Shown here: one piece after another, positions 24,331 to 33,263 of the stretch | How positions within the stretch are numbered: the stretch's first letter is position 1 | Layout: every line of letters starts with the position of its first letter | NCBI GenBank assembly: GCA_019310485.1 | Contig: JAFDEF010000022.1 | Coordinates: 1 to 42,031, forward strand | Length of the DNA: 42,031 bases | Direction of reading: 5' to 3' | From: Deltaproteobacteria bacterium | GTDB lineage: Bacteria; Desulfobacterota; DSM-4660; Desulfatiglandales; HGW-15 | Notes under the pieces: model-generated | The model's input: only the letters and a program-made list of their open reading frames with translations | The model's database searches: none | Told to the model about the DNA's origin: nothing | Program-made: the position numbers and the translations under genes

Positions 24331-25269
24331 ATGGCTACTAAGATTAGCATTATTGGCGGAGCAGGCACTCTAGGTTCTTGTGCAGCTTTCGCTATTGCAA
24401 CGCAGGGTCTGGCCGATGAAATTGTTATGCTTGATACAAACAAAAATCTTCTTAAATGTCATATAATGGATATTGGAACGGCAGTAACAGGTTTACATGA
24501 CGTCGAAATACGAGAAGGTTCTGATGAAGATATGGCTGGCTCGGATATTATAATTGTAGCAGCTGGTGCTCCATGGAGATATATCTCCTCAAGGATGGAA
24601 TTGTTGAATGATAGTATGCCAATTATCAAGGAAATAGCATGGAAAATTGGCCGGGAGTGCCCTGAGGCGGTAGTCATTACCGGGACTAATCCGGTAGACC
24701 CCCTTAACTTTGCAATGTATCTTGCTTCTGGGATTGAGCGCAAGAAACTGCTTGGTTACTCTCTTAACGACTCAATACGCTTCAGAATGATGGTTTCAAA
24801 ACTTTTAGGGGTTAACTCTAAAGCGGTTGACGGCATAGTGGTAGGCGAACATGGCGAACATCAAGTATTGCTTTTCAGCACCGTTCGTGTGAATGGCCAA
24901 TTCACTTCTTTTAGGGAAGAGGTGAAGCAAAACATAAAACAGGAAATAACTGATGCTTTGAGAGGGTATGAAAGCTTAAAGACAGGGCGCACTTCTGGCT
25001 GGACCTCGGCTGTCGGTTTTGCGTCTCTGATCCGCTCCGTTGTGAACAACGCGGGCAAGCTTTTCCCCTGTTCTGCTGTATTGCAGGGAGAGTATGGGTA
25101 TGAGAGGCTGAGTGCAACTGTGCCAGTTAAACTTGGCCGAGAGGGAATTATGGAGATTGTGGAGCTGGACTTAGACCCTGGGGAAGAAGAGGAGTTCGAG
25201 GCTTCCATGGGCTATCTTAAACAAGTCTGTCAGGCTGTTGAGAAGGAGTTTAGTCCAGCTGGGATTTAG
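24331..25269 (+). CDS. lactate/malate dehydrogenase-family 2-hydroxyacid dehydrogenase
   Basis: A 312-residue NAD-dependent enzyme of the L-lactate/malate dehydrogenase family. Seen: GGAGTLGS (9-16) for dinucleotide binding, the acidic VMLDT (about 33-37) that favours NAD over NADP, an APWRYISSRMELL loop (about 76-88) bearing two Arg, TNPVDPL (about 115-121), the catalytic Asp/Arg pair in DSIRFR (about 149-154) and the catalytic His in GEHGEHQ (about 174-180). All catalytic positions are intact. The substrate-loop Arg is malate-dehydrogenase-like, but the loop sequence is unlike standard MDH and may admit a larger 2-hydroxyacid. Between an oxidoreductase and a hydroxylase cluster, it would make the 2-oxo acid that the former consumes. 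Confidence 0.85.
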   Translation: MATKISIIGGAGTLGSCAAFAIATQGLADEIVMLDTNKNLLKCHIMDIGTAVTGLHDVEIREGSDEDMAGSDIIIVAAGAPWRYISSRMELLNDSMPIIKEIAWKIGRECPEAVVITGTNPVDPLNFAMYLASGIERKKLLGYSLNDSIRFRMMVSKLLGVNSKAVDGIVVGEHGEHQVLLFSTVRVNGQFTSFREEVKQNIKQEITDALRGYESLKTGRTSGWTSAVGFASLIRSVVNNAGKLFPCSAVLQGEYGYERLSATVPVKLGREGIMEIVELDLDPGEEEEFEASMGYLKQVCQAVEKEFSPAGI

Positions 25270-25380
25270 ACTGGTGTGCCAACCCATGACAAGGTATCCG
25301 GCGAATTGACTTCATTCCTTGACAAAGCATTTCAGCTTAAAGGATTGAGAGAAGCCTCAGTGGAGAAAGGGAACGACAAG

Positions 25381-26493
25381 ATGAAAGAAATAGGAGTAGT
25401 CATAGATGGTGTAAAGGTGAGTGCACATGAAGGGATGACTATTCTAGAAGCAGCAGAACAAAGTGGTATTAGTATCCCCACCTTGTGCCACAAAAAGGGA
25501 TTAACTCCTATAGGAAGTTGTCGAGTTTGTGTTGTAGAATTAGAGGGGTCTGGTAGGCTTGTTGGATCGTGTCATACTCCAATTGAAGAAGGCATGGTAA
25601 TATACACGCGGTCTCCGAAGGTTTTGGAGGCGCGGAAGATGATTCTGGAGCTTTTGCTGGTGAGTCATACGGGTTCATGCGTGACGGATCCGGGTGTAGC
25701 CGAATGTGAGCTCCATCAAATTGCTGCTGAGGTTGAAGCAGGCTTTCCTAGGTTCCCTGTAAGAGGTCCACGCTTCTATCCCGTTGAGGAACTCAACCCC
25801 TATGTTCAAAGAGATATGTCAAAATGCATCTTATGCTATAGATGTATTAGGGTATGCACAGAGATTGCTCAAGAAAACCTTTATAGTATGGCTTACAGAG
25901 GTTTTAATTCTAAGGTCATAGTTGATTTTGATGAGCATTTGAACAAGGAAGTCTGCAAAGATTGTGGTGTCTGTGTTGAGTATTGTCCCACGGGTGCTTT
26001 GAGGTGGCGGGGATCCGTGAGGAAAGGACAAGCAAGGGAGGTTTCTAAGCATAGGATTCAAAAAGCACTACCTACGGAAGACAAAAAGCGAGAGGAACTA
26101 CTGGGCATGCTGAAGGATGTCCAGAAGAGTATTGGTTTTGTTTCAAGGGAGTCAATGGTTGAGATTGCTCAGAGCATTGGGCTCACCTTGAGTGAGGTTT
26201 ATGGGGTAGCTACTTTCTACTCATTTATATCAGTTAAACCTATGGGAAAGCATGTAATCAGGATATGCAAAAGCGTGCCCTGCTATCTGAAGAATGCAGC
26301 TATGATCATAGCCAGTGTTGAAGAAGAAATTGGAATAAAACCAGGTGAGACTACAGAAGACGGGATGTTCTCCTTTGAATTAACCAATTGTATTGGTGCA
26401 TGCGATCAGGCACCTGCGATGCTTGTCGATGATGAGGTTTTTGGAAACCTAACGCCGGAGAGCATCCCGAAGATTTTGAAATCATATCACTGA
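25381..26493 (+). CDS. fused NuoG (N-terminal) and NuoE-like iron-sulfur subunit
   Basis: A 370-residue fusion. The first 75 residues are a plant-type [2Fe-2S] domain (LCHKKGLTPIGSCRVCVVEL). Next is the His-Cys cluster site of NuoG; the family has H-x3-C-x2-C-x5-C, here H96-x3-C100-x2-D103-x5-C109, so one Cys is Asp. Two [4Fe-4S] motifs follow (CILCYRCIRVC, CKDCGVCVEYCP). The last 130 residues are NuoE-like, with CKSVPC and CIGAC as the thioredoxin-fold [2Fe-2S] ligands. ATG 25381 fits the domain start better than an in-frame GTG at 25276. It would be the electron hub linking a neighbouring redox enzyme to the NuoF-like subunit and NAD. Confidence 0.87.
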   Translation: MKEIGVVIDGVKVSAHEGMTILEAAEQSGISIPTLCHKKGLTPIGSCRVCVVELEGSGRLVGSCHTPIEEGMVIYTRSPKVLEARKMILELLLVSHTGSCVTDPGVAECELHQIAAEVEAGFPRFPVRGPRFYPVEELNPYVQRDMSKCILCYRCIRVCTEIAQENLYSMAYRGFNSKVIVDFDEHLNKEVCKDCGVCVEYCPTGALRWRGSVRKGQAREVSKHRIQKALPTEDKKREELLGMLKDVQKSIGFVSRESMVEIAQSIGLTLSEVYGVATFYSFISVKPMGKHVIRICKSVPCYLKNAAMIIASVEEEIGIKPGETTEDGMFSFELTNCIGACDQAPAMLVDDEVFGNLTPESIPKILKSYH

Positions 26494-26519
26494 AGAAGTG
26501 CTGTACGGGAGGGGAGGCT

Positions 26520-27746
26520 GTGCCAGAGAAGCGCATAGTATTAAGGAACTGTGGAATCGTCAACCCCAGAGATATTAATAGCTATTTGGAAAAAGAAGGC
26601 TTTAAGGCTTTGGTAAAAGCTCGCGAAGAGATGGACCCTGAGGAAGTCATACAAGAAATTAAGTCCTCCGGGCTGAGGGGCCGAGGGGGTGCGGGGTTTC
26701 CCTGCGGGGCAAAGTGGGAACTGGCTAGAAAGAGCGAAGGCCAAGAAAAATATCTTATCTGTAATGCAGATGAAGGGGAGATGGGTACGTTTAAAGATCG
26801 ATTTATCATTCAGAATGATCCATTTTCTCTTGTTGAAGGTATCGCGATTGCTGCTTATGGTATTGGCGCAGACAATGCATACGTCTATCTGCGAGCCGAA
26901 TACCGATTCTTGGCGGACTTGATAAAAAATGCAATACATCAGGCAAAGGAGAAGGGCTTTTTAGGGGAGCTGAACATTGTTGTCAGGGAAGGTGCTGGCT
27001 CCTATGTATGTGGTGAAGAATCTGCGTTAATGAACTCTATTGAAGGCAGGAGAGGAGAAGCTCGATTCAGGCCTCCCTTCCCTCCCCAAAAAGGGCTCTG
27101 GGGAAAACCTACAGTTATCAATAACGTGGAAACTCTTATGAATGTCCCTCCGATCATTCTTAAAGGATCTTCCTGGTTTAGGAGCATAGGAACCGACGAA
27201 AGTAAGGGCACTAAGGTATTCTCAGTAAGCGGAGATGTAGAGAGACCAGGTGTCTATGAATTGGTGCTCGGTAGTTCTCTCAGGGAATTGACTGTGGACC
27301 TAGCTGGAGCGAAAAACGGTGCTGCGTTGCTGGTTGGGGGCGCTGCAGGAAGGCTTATGCCCTTTTCCATAATTGAAGAGCCTTTATCATTTGAAACGAT
27401 TTTAGGCGCTGGTGCGGTCATGGTATTTGATAAAGATAGGGACATTATAGAGTTTATCTATCGGACAAGTGAATTTTTTGCAGAGGAATCATGTGGCAAG
27501 TGCACACCGTGCCGTGAAGGCACCGAAGTCATGGTTGAGATTTTAGGAAGGCTGGCTAGGGGTGAAGGGGCTGAAGCAGATATTGATACTCTAAATGATT
27601 TATCAAAGGTTATGGCAGCAACATCACTATGCGGCCTAGGCCAAGGGGCATCTACTTTCTTGATGGATGCCTTAGATCATTTCCGAAAGGATTTCGAGAG
27701 TCGAGTCGATCAGTCGTTATTTTTGAAAAGGCTAAGGGTACCTTAG
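26520..27746 (+). CDS. NuoF-like NADH-binding FMN/[4Fe-4S] subunit
   Basis: A 408-residue homologue of complex I 51-kDa (NuoF) and hydrogenase/formate dehydrogenase diaphorase subunits. Seen: the NADH-binding GLRGRGGAGFPCGAKW (about 52-67), the FMN-site NADEGEMGTFKDR (about 81-93), YVCGEESALMNSIEG (about 162-176), and the C-terminal CGKCTPCREGT [4Fe-4S] motif (about 326-336). Length is that of a plain NuoF without the extra thioredoxin-like N-terminus; that part is in the fusion upstream. The start is GTG 26520 behind GGGAGGGGAGG. It oxidises NADH or, more likely here, reduces NAD+ with electrons from the partner enzyme. Confidence 0.9.
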   Translation: MPEKRIVLRNCGIVNPRDINSYLEKEGFKALVKAREEMDPEEVIQEIKSSGLRGRGGAGFPCGAKWELARKSEGQEKYLICNADEGEMGTFKDRFIIQNDPFSLVEGIAIAAYGIGADNAYVYLRAEYRFLADLIKNAIHQAKEKGFLGELNIVVREGAGSYVCGEESALMNSIEGRRGEARFRPPFPPQKGLWGKPTVINNVETLMNVPPIILKGSSWFRSIGTDESKGTKVFSVSGDVERPGVYELVLGSSLRELTVDLAGAKNGAALLVGGAAGRLMPFSIIEEPLSFETILGAGAVMVFDKDRDIIEFIYRTSEFFAEESCGKCTPCREGTEVMVEILGRLARGEGAEADIDTLNDLSKVMAATSLCGLGQGASTFLMDALDHFRKDFESRVDQSLFLKRLRVP

Positions 27747-27798
27747 GCTCAACTGCTTTCTCAGAACTTCGAAGCGACTTTTCAAGGAGGTGAAAAAA

Positions 27799-28380
27799 GT
27801 GGAACAAGATAAGTACTTATGTCCTTATTGCTTGATTACATTTGAATCCATTCAAGACCTTAGAAGACATATTGTAGCTGAACACAAGACTGAACCACTG
27901 CCGGTTTCGGAGGGGCAGATAAAGCTTACAATTAATGGCGAGGATTATCAGATTAGGGTTGAGCCGGAATGGACTTTATATTACCTCCTCCACGACAAGC
28001 TCGGGTTTACAGGTACCAAAATGTTTTGCGATCGCGGAGCGTGTGGGTCATGTACAGTAATTATGGACGGTCGACCTATTCTTTCATGTATGACTTTGGC
28101 TATCGAGTGTGACGGGAAACATATAGAAACTATTGAAGGTATTGCTAAAAAAGAGCACCCGCTAATTGAAGAATACGTAAAATATCACTGTATGCAATGT
28201 GGCTACTGTACGCCAGGATTCATAGTAACCGCAAAAGCACTATTGGACAGGAACCCCAAGCCCACTGAAGAGGAAGTAAAAGAGGCGCTTGCAGGCAACC
28301 TTTGCCGCTGCGGCACGTATCCACAACATCTTAAAGCAGTGCTTGTAGCTTCACAAAAGTTAGCAAAGCACGGACGGTAA
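27799..28380 (+). CDS. xanthine dehydrogenase-family [2Fe-2S] small subunit with N-terminal C2H2 zinc finger
   Basis: A 193-residue small subunit of a molybdenum hydroxylase (CoxS/HcrC type). The C-terminal 155 residues carry both [2Fe-2S] sites: CDRGACGSCTV and, further on, CMQCGYCTPGF with NLCRCGTYP. The first 30 residues are extra and hold a classical C2H2 zinc finger, C8-x2-C11-x12-H24-x4-H29. A usual CoxS is about 155-165 residues, so this is an added module. The start is GTG 27799, placed 8 nt after a perfect AAGGAGG; GTG 27790 overlaps that site. It begins a small, medium, large set that follows the NuoG/E-NuoF pair. Confidence 0.88.
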   Translation: MEQDKYLCPYCLITFESIQDLRRHIVAEHKTEPLPVSEGQIKLTINGEDYQIRVEPEWTLYYLLHDKLGFTGTKMFCDRGACGSCTVIMDGRPILSCMTLAIECDGKHIETIEGIAKKEHPLIEEYVKYHCMQCGYCTPGFIVTAKALLDRNPKPTEEEVKEALAGNLCRCGTYPQHLKAVLVASQKLAKHGR

Positions 28381-28404
28381 TGCCATTAATGCAGGAGGAC
28401 CAAA

Positions 28405-30816
28405 ATGGCAGAAGATTTTAAGGAAATGCCCAATAATCCTTTGGAGCATGATAAATATGCGCCCAAAGAATTTAAGGTGCTTGGAAGACGTGGAATCACC
28501 CGTATAGACGGATACAAGAAAGCGGCAGGGAAGGCCATCTATACGAGAGATATACAATTACCTGGTATGCTTTACGCTAAATTTTTGACTTCTCCTTACC
28601 CGAATGCAAGAATCAGTAAAATGGATACAAGCAAAGCTGAAAACCTGCCCGGAGTAAGGGCTGTCCTCCGATATGACGATCCTGAGGTGTTTGGGAGGCG
28701 AGTCGTGACAACCTATGGTGGTTGTGAAGATATGCTTGCTGGGTATGCTTATTTTGAAGGTCAGCAAATAGGAGCTGTGGTTGCAGCTGATACCGAGCAG
28801 ATTGCTAGAGAAGCCTTGAAATTAATAGACGTTGAATGGGATGTGCGACCATTTGTGCTTGATCCGGAAGGTGCTCTTAGATCCGGAGCCCCTCTGGCGA
28901 GACCAGAGTGGGCCGACAATAATCTTAATGAAGTACCACCTTCTCCCCTTTCCGAAGTTTTTCGGATTGGAAATGTTGAGGCGGCTTTTGAGCAGGCTGA
29001 CAAAGTGATCGAGTTTAAGGCGGTAAGAAGGTACCACGGTGGCGCTGACACAGAATTGCCCTGCGGGATAGTGCGCTGGGAAGGTGACTGCCTGGAGCTT
29101 TGGTTGCATCACCAGCATCCATATGAACACAAATGGACCATGCATAAGTACTTAGGTGTGCCTATGAACAAGATAAAGGTCAATGCTCCATACAATGGCG
29201 GTATGTATGGTGGCTGGAACTGGATTGCTTACAGCCAAATAGCAACTGGTATTACTGCAATCCTGGCAAAGAGAACTGCTAGGCCTGTCAAATGGGTGTT
29301 CGATAGAAGAGAGGACTTTGTGTTCGGCTCGGCAGATGCTATGGTCACATATTTTAAGGTCGGGGCTAATAAAGACGGGACTATCTCTTCTGTTAAACTA
29401 AAAAGCTTTTATGAAAATACCGGTTTTTGGGCTGAGACACATCTACTTGAGAACACAAGGATCCCTAACATAGAAGCGGAGAATGTGACCGCACGAGTGA
29501 ACAAAGGGCCTACAATTGCATTACGATGCGAGCAGCTTCCAGGATGCTTTGTCATGGCTCATGTTTTTAACCACGTAGCAGCTGAGCTAGATATGGATCC
29601 AACCGAAGTTGCGCTTAAGAATGACGGCGCTGAAGGCAAGGATATTAACTATTTGAATAAGTTCAAGAGGAAGCATGGTTTCCCTCTTAGAGACAGTCTT
29701 AGGGAATGTATAGAAGCAGGCAAAAAGGCTATTGGCTGGGACAAAAAATGGCATCCGGCAGGAGCAAAGGAACTTCCAAATGGAAAGATGCATGGCATGG
29801 GATTCATTTGGAGTCACGAATGGGATGACAACAGGGGTGCCGGTGTAGCAGGAGTGTTCATTCAACAGGATGGCTCAGCGAATATCGTGGCATTTCGTAC
29901 CGACATCGGTGTAAACGCGGAAACGACTTACTGTCAAGTCGTTGCTGAAGAGTTGGGGATGAAATTTGAAGATGTCTTTTTCAGACAGCAGGATGATGTT
30001 TACCTTCCCCTTATGACGCCTGATGGGTCTTGTAATCTAACAACAAATTCATACGTGCTTAGAAAAGCAGCCAGGAAAGCAAAGCGTAGGCTCCTCGAGC
30101 TAGCGACAACTGAAGTACATCTTATAGAAAGAAATATTGCTCCCGCTTTTCCGGGCATGCAACCTGAAGATCTAGAAGTTAAAGGGAGCGAAATTTTTGT
30201 CAAATCTGATCCATCAAAAAGGAAAAAAATAGCCGAGGTTGTCAAAGATATGGACGGAAGCATGAATTGGGGGTTGGAATATGCTGCAATCCAATGTACT
30301 ACACATGCTCCAGTTTTTGCTTGGGCTTACCATCGACAAGGCAGGTACGGCACCGAACCTGGCCGTCATAGACTGTGTCGCCAGGCCCATTTTTGTGAAA
30401 TTGAGGTTGACACCGAAACAGGAAAGATTGAGATAAAAAAGATTGTAAATGTTAATGACGTTGGAAAAGCTCTATCTCCGGAGGCTGTGGAAGGCCAGCA
30501 ATACGGCGGTACTTACATGGGAATAGGGAGAAACCTGAATGAAGAGTATGTTTGGGATCCTTGTAGTGGCGTATTACTGAACGGTAATTTGCTTGAATAT
30601 AAGTGGGCTACGATGCTGGATATAGGAGAGATCGAAACCATCATCGTCGAGACTGGAATGGGTTATGGTCCTTATGGCACAGTTGGTATCGGAGAAGACG
30701 TGGCTACTATCACAACCTATTTACTCGAGAGCGCTGTTTTCAATGCAATAGGGAAATGGATTGATGATGGTCCAATTACGCCGGATAAAGTCCTCAAGGC
30801 TCTGGGAAAGGCATAG
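28405..30816 (+). CDS. xanthine dehydrogenase-family molybdopterin-binding large subunit
   Basis: An 803-residue catalytic subunit of a molybdenum hydroxylase, expected to insert a water-derived hydroxyl into a substrate C-H bond or, like 4-hydroxybenzoyl-CoA reductase, run reductively. The active-site Glu is in VGIGED (Glu764). Other family blocks deviate: the usual GGGFGG(K) is GGMYGGW (265-271), and the usual GxGQG(x)xT stretch reads DIGVNAETT (500-508). These differences mark a distinct subfamily, and the substrate is not predictable. It lies 24 bp from the small subunit and 11 bp before the FAD subunit. ATG 28405 follows GCAGGAGGACC. Confidence 0.88.
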   Translation: MAEDFKEMPNNPLEHDKYAPKEFKVLGRRGITRIDGYKKAAGKAIYTRDIQLPGMLYAKFLTSPYPNARISKMDTSKAENLPGVRAVLRYDDPEVFGRRVVTTYGGCEDMLAGYAYFEGQQIGAVVAADTEQIAREALKLIDVEWDVRPFVLDPEGALRSGAPLARPEWADNNLNEVPPSPLSEVFRIGNVEAAFEQADKVIEFKAVRRYHGGADTELPCGIVRWEGDCLELWLHHQHPYEHKWTMHKYLGVPMNKIKVNAPYNGGMYGGWNWIAYSQIATGITAILAKRTARPVKWVFDRREDFVFGSADAMVTYFKVGANKDGTISSVKLKSFYENTGFWAETHLLENTRIPNIEAENVTARVNKGPTIALRCEQLPGCFVMAHVFNHVAAELDMDPTEVALKNDGAEGKDINYLNKFKRKHGFPLRDSLRECIEAGKKAIGWDKKWHPAGAKELPNGKMHGMGFIWSHEWDDNRGAGVAGVFIQQDGSANIVAFRTDIGVNAETTYCQVVAEELGMKFEDVFFRQQDDVYLPLMTPDGSCNLTTNSYVLRKAARKAKRRLLELATTEVHLIERNIAPAFPGMQPEDLEVKGSEIFVKSDPSKRKKIAEVVKDMDGSMNWGLEYAAIQCTTHAPVFAWAYHRQGRYGTEPGRHRLCRQAHFCEIEVDTETGKIEIKKIVNVNDVGKALSPEAVEGQQYGGTYMGIGRNLNEEYVWDPCSGVLLNGNLLEYKWATMLDIGEIETIIVETGMGYGPYGTVGIGEDVATITTYLLESAVFNAIGKWIDDGPITPDKVLKALGKA

Positions 30817-30827
30817 GGAGGATTAGG

Positions 30828-31802
30828 ATGAAGAGATTTGCACATTTGAACGCTCGGACTTTAGACGAAGCGGTTTTGTACTTGAGACGATACGGAGGCA
30901 GGGCAAAAATTATCGCCGGAGGTACGGATGTGCTTGGCAGAATGAAAGATGAAATCGTTCCCACATATCCAGAGGCACTTATAAACATCAAGACGATTCC
31001 TGGTCTTGATTTTATTGAAGAAAGGGAGGGAAGCTTAAAGATAGGTGCACTAACTAAGCTTGAGGATATAGCCAGACATCCAGTGATTAAGGCCAAGTTC
31101 TCTGCACTGGCAGAAGCAGCCCGAAGGACAGCCTCCCCGCATATCAGGGAGATGGGAACAATAGCAGGTAACATATGCCAGGATATTAGATGCTGGTACT
31201 ACCGGGCTCCAAATAACAGGTTCCCATGCCTGCGTAAAGGAGGCGGCAGATGCTATGCTATTGAAGGAGATAATAGATATCACTCCATATTTGGTGCTAG
31301 CGTCGATGGGGGGTGTCTAGCTGTGCACCCAAGCGACATAGCACCGGCATTGATCGCGCTCGATGCCAAGATTAGAACTTCTGAACGAAAAATTAAGGCC
31401 GAACACTTTTTTGAAGTTGGGGTTTGCAAAACAAATGTTCTGGAAGAAGATGAGATTGTAACAGAAATTGAAATCTCCCAACCTCCTGTGGGCAGCAAGA
31501 GTGCCTTTATTAAGTTTGCTGCGAGGGAGACAATAGACTTCCCTGTAGTAAACTGCGCTGCCACGATTGTTGGTTCTGAAGGGACGGTGCAGGCAGCAAG
31601 AATTTGCCTTAACGCAGTCTATCTCAAACCTTACCGCGTCACAAGTGCGGAACAGGCAATTATTGGAAAAACCATAAGTGATAATAGTGTTGAAGATGCT
31701 GGGATTGAGGCTGTGCGCCAGGCGAAGCCCCTAGCTCGCAATACGTATATGGTCCAGATAGCTAGAACATTAGTAAAGAGAGCAGTTCTTGCATGTGGTT
31801 GA
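30828..31802 (+). CDS. xanthine dehydrogenase-family FAD-binding subunit with Cys-rich insert
   Basis: A 324-residue FAD subunit of the CoxM/HcrB family. The FAD-binding IIAGGTDVLGRMK (about 26-38) and the GTIAGNICQ block (about 110-118) are seen. A Cys-rich segment follows (Cys117, Cys122, Cys134, Cys142, Cys163), similar to the [4Fe-4S] insert of HcrB in 4-hydroxybenzoyl-CoA reductase (C-x15-C-x7-C-x8-C); here the spacing is x11, x7 and x20. The GDNRYHS block between the last two Cys is seen in many related FAD subunits. It would pass electrons between the small subunit and FAD, and on to the Nuo-like module. Start ATG 30828 has GGGAGGATTAGG upstream. Confidence 0.86.
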   Translation: MKRFAHLNARTLDEAVLYLRRYGGRAKIIAGGTDVLGRMKDEIVPTYPEALINIKTIPGLDFIEEREGSLKIGALTKLEDIARHPVIKAKFSALAEAARRTASPHIREMGTIAGNICQDIRCWYYRAPNNRFPCLRKGGGRCYAIEGDNRYHSIFGASVDGGCLAVHPSDIAPALIALDAKIRTSERKIKAEHFFEVGVCKTNVLEEDEIVTEIEISQPPVGSKSAFIKFAARETIDFPVVNCAATIVGSEGTVQAARICLNAVYLKPYRVTSAEQAIIGKTISDNSVEDAGIEAVRQAKPLARNTYMVQIARTLVKRAVLACG

Positions 31803-31924
31803 TAGCTGTTTTGGAGGTTATGGCTGGACGGGTCGTAAATAGTAAACTGACCATACCTTTCGCCGCGGAAAAATCGTAGAAAGGAGGCTTAATAGCTTGA
31901 GATGGTGGTTAGGTGTCGCCTTTT

Positions 31925-31936
31925 GTCAGGCCTGAC
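31925..31936. promoter_or_regulatory. 12-bp perfect palindrome upstream of the ABC binding-protein gene
   Basis: The sequence GTCAGGCCTGAC is a perfect inverted repeat 43 bp before the binding-protein start. It sits in the 176-bp gap that separates the hydroxylase genes from the transporter, so it may be an operator or part of an mRNA hairpin. No matching regulator can be named. Confidence 0.3.
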
Positions 31937-31978
31937 CGTTAAGGGTTAACAAATTACAAGGAAAAGGAGGGTGGTCCA

Positions 31979-33211
31979 ATGAAGAAGGATGTATCTAAAG
32001 GATTTGTAAATGTTGTTTTTATTGTACTTGGGATGTTGACTTTCCTAACTATGACAGTTGGCCCTGCTGCTGCAAAGGACAAAATACGTATTGGATGTGC
32101 TATAGCTCTCTCTGGCATGAACGCCGTTCCTGCGCGGGTATCACAGGTTACGGAATATAAACTCTGGGCCGAGCAAACTAATGCTAAAGGTGGGGTTTAC
32201 GTTAAAAAGTATGGCAAGAAATTAGCTGTAGAACTTGTTTTTTATGATGATAATAGCAACATAGAGACATGCACAAAAATGGTTGAGAAATTGATTGTGC
32301 AAGAAAAAGTTGACCTTATGCTGCCACCATGGGGTACTGCTTTTAACTTCGCAGTTGCCCCTCTTGTGAGTAAGTACGGTTACATCATGATTGGGTCAAC
32401 GGTTTCCTCGGCAAAATGGAAAGAACTATCAGTTAAGGCACCATATCTTTTCATAATCCTGAACCAGCCTCAGAAACAGGGAAAAGCGGTCACGGAACTT
32501 CTACAGGATGTTGGAGTTAAGTCAGTAGCGATTGTCTATGTGGCTGACTTGTTTGGTCTGGAACACTCTGGAGTCGTAGCACCCTTAATAGGGCAAACCA
32601 GCATTGAAATAGCCATGTTAAAGAGCTATCCACTTGGTGCTGATGACCTGTCCCCTCTGATTAAGAGGATTATGGCCAAGAAAGTGGATGCCGTGCTCGC
32701 CTATTCTTACCCTGACAGCACATTCCTTCTCACAAAGCAGATGATTGCTTTGAATTACAGTCCGAACTTGCTTTTCTTTGGTGTGGGCCAGCATTACCCT
32801 GATTACAGGGAGTCATTTGGGAGTAAAACAGTTGAAGGTATTATGGGTTTAGGCGCTTGGAACCCGAAGGTGCCAGCGTCTGGTGCAAGAGATTTTTTCA
32901 ATGCTTATGTCAAAAGATGGGGAAAAGAGCCACCTCGGTGGGGGGAGGCGTCTTCCTTCGCAGCATGCCAAATCATGGAACAGGCTATCTTGAAAGCGGG
33001 GACCCTCGATCAGAAAAAGCTGAGACAGGTTATAGCATCCGAGACTTTTCCTACGGTAATCGGTCAAGTGAAATTTGTCGAAGGGACTAATCCGAATTAT
33101 CCAGGAGATGTAGGGCAATGGCAGAGTGGTGAGTATGAAATTGTGGCGCCTAAGATTAAACGTACGGCTGAACCCATATATCCTAAGCCAAAGTGGCCGT
33201 CAAGGAAATAA
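31979..33211 (+). CDS. branched-chain/aromatic acid ABC transporter substrate-binding protein (LivJ-type)
   Basis: A 410-residue periplasmic binding protein. The N-terminus is a clear signal peptide: MKKD positive start, a hydrophobic core at about 11-28, and an AAA-KD cleavage site (about 32-34). The mature protein opens with KIRIGCAIALSGM, typical of type 1 LivJ/amide-binding proteins. These bind branched amino acids, amides, aromatic acids or ureas. The ligand is unknown but should be the island's growth substrate. The start has a strong AAAGGAGGGTGG. A hairpin follows at 33264-33303, which could keep its message abundant relative to the permease genes. Confidence 0.88.
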   Translation: MKKDVSKGFVNVVFIVLGMLTFLTMTVGPAAAKDKIRIGCAIALSGMNAVPARVSQVTEYKLWAEQTNAKGGVYVKKYGKKLAVELVFYDDNSNIETCTKMVEKLIVQEKVDLMLPPWGTAFNFAVAPLVSKYGYIMIGSTVSSAKWKELSVKAPYLFIILNQPQKQGKAVTELLQDVGVKSVAIVYVADLFGLEHSGVVAPLIGQTSIEIAMLKSYPLGADDLSPLIKRIMAKKVDAVLAYSYPDSTFLLTKQMIALNYSPNLLFFGVGQHYPDYRESFGSKTVEGIMGLGAWNPKVPASGARDFFNAYVKRWGKEPPRWGEASSFAACQIMEQAILKAGTLDQKKLRQVIASETFPTVIGQVKFVEGTNPNYPGDVGQWQSGEYEIVAPKIKRTAEPIYPKPKWPSRK

Positions 33212-33263
33212 TTGCAGCAGAAGCTTCTGATCAGCACAAGAGTACGAAAACATGGCGCTAATC

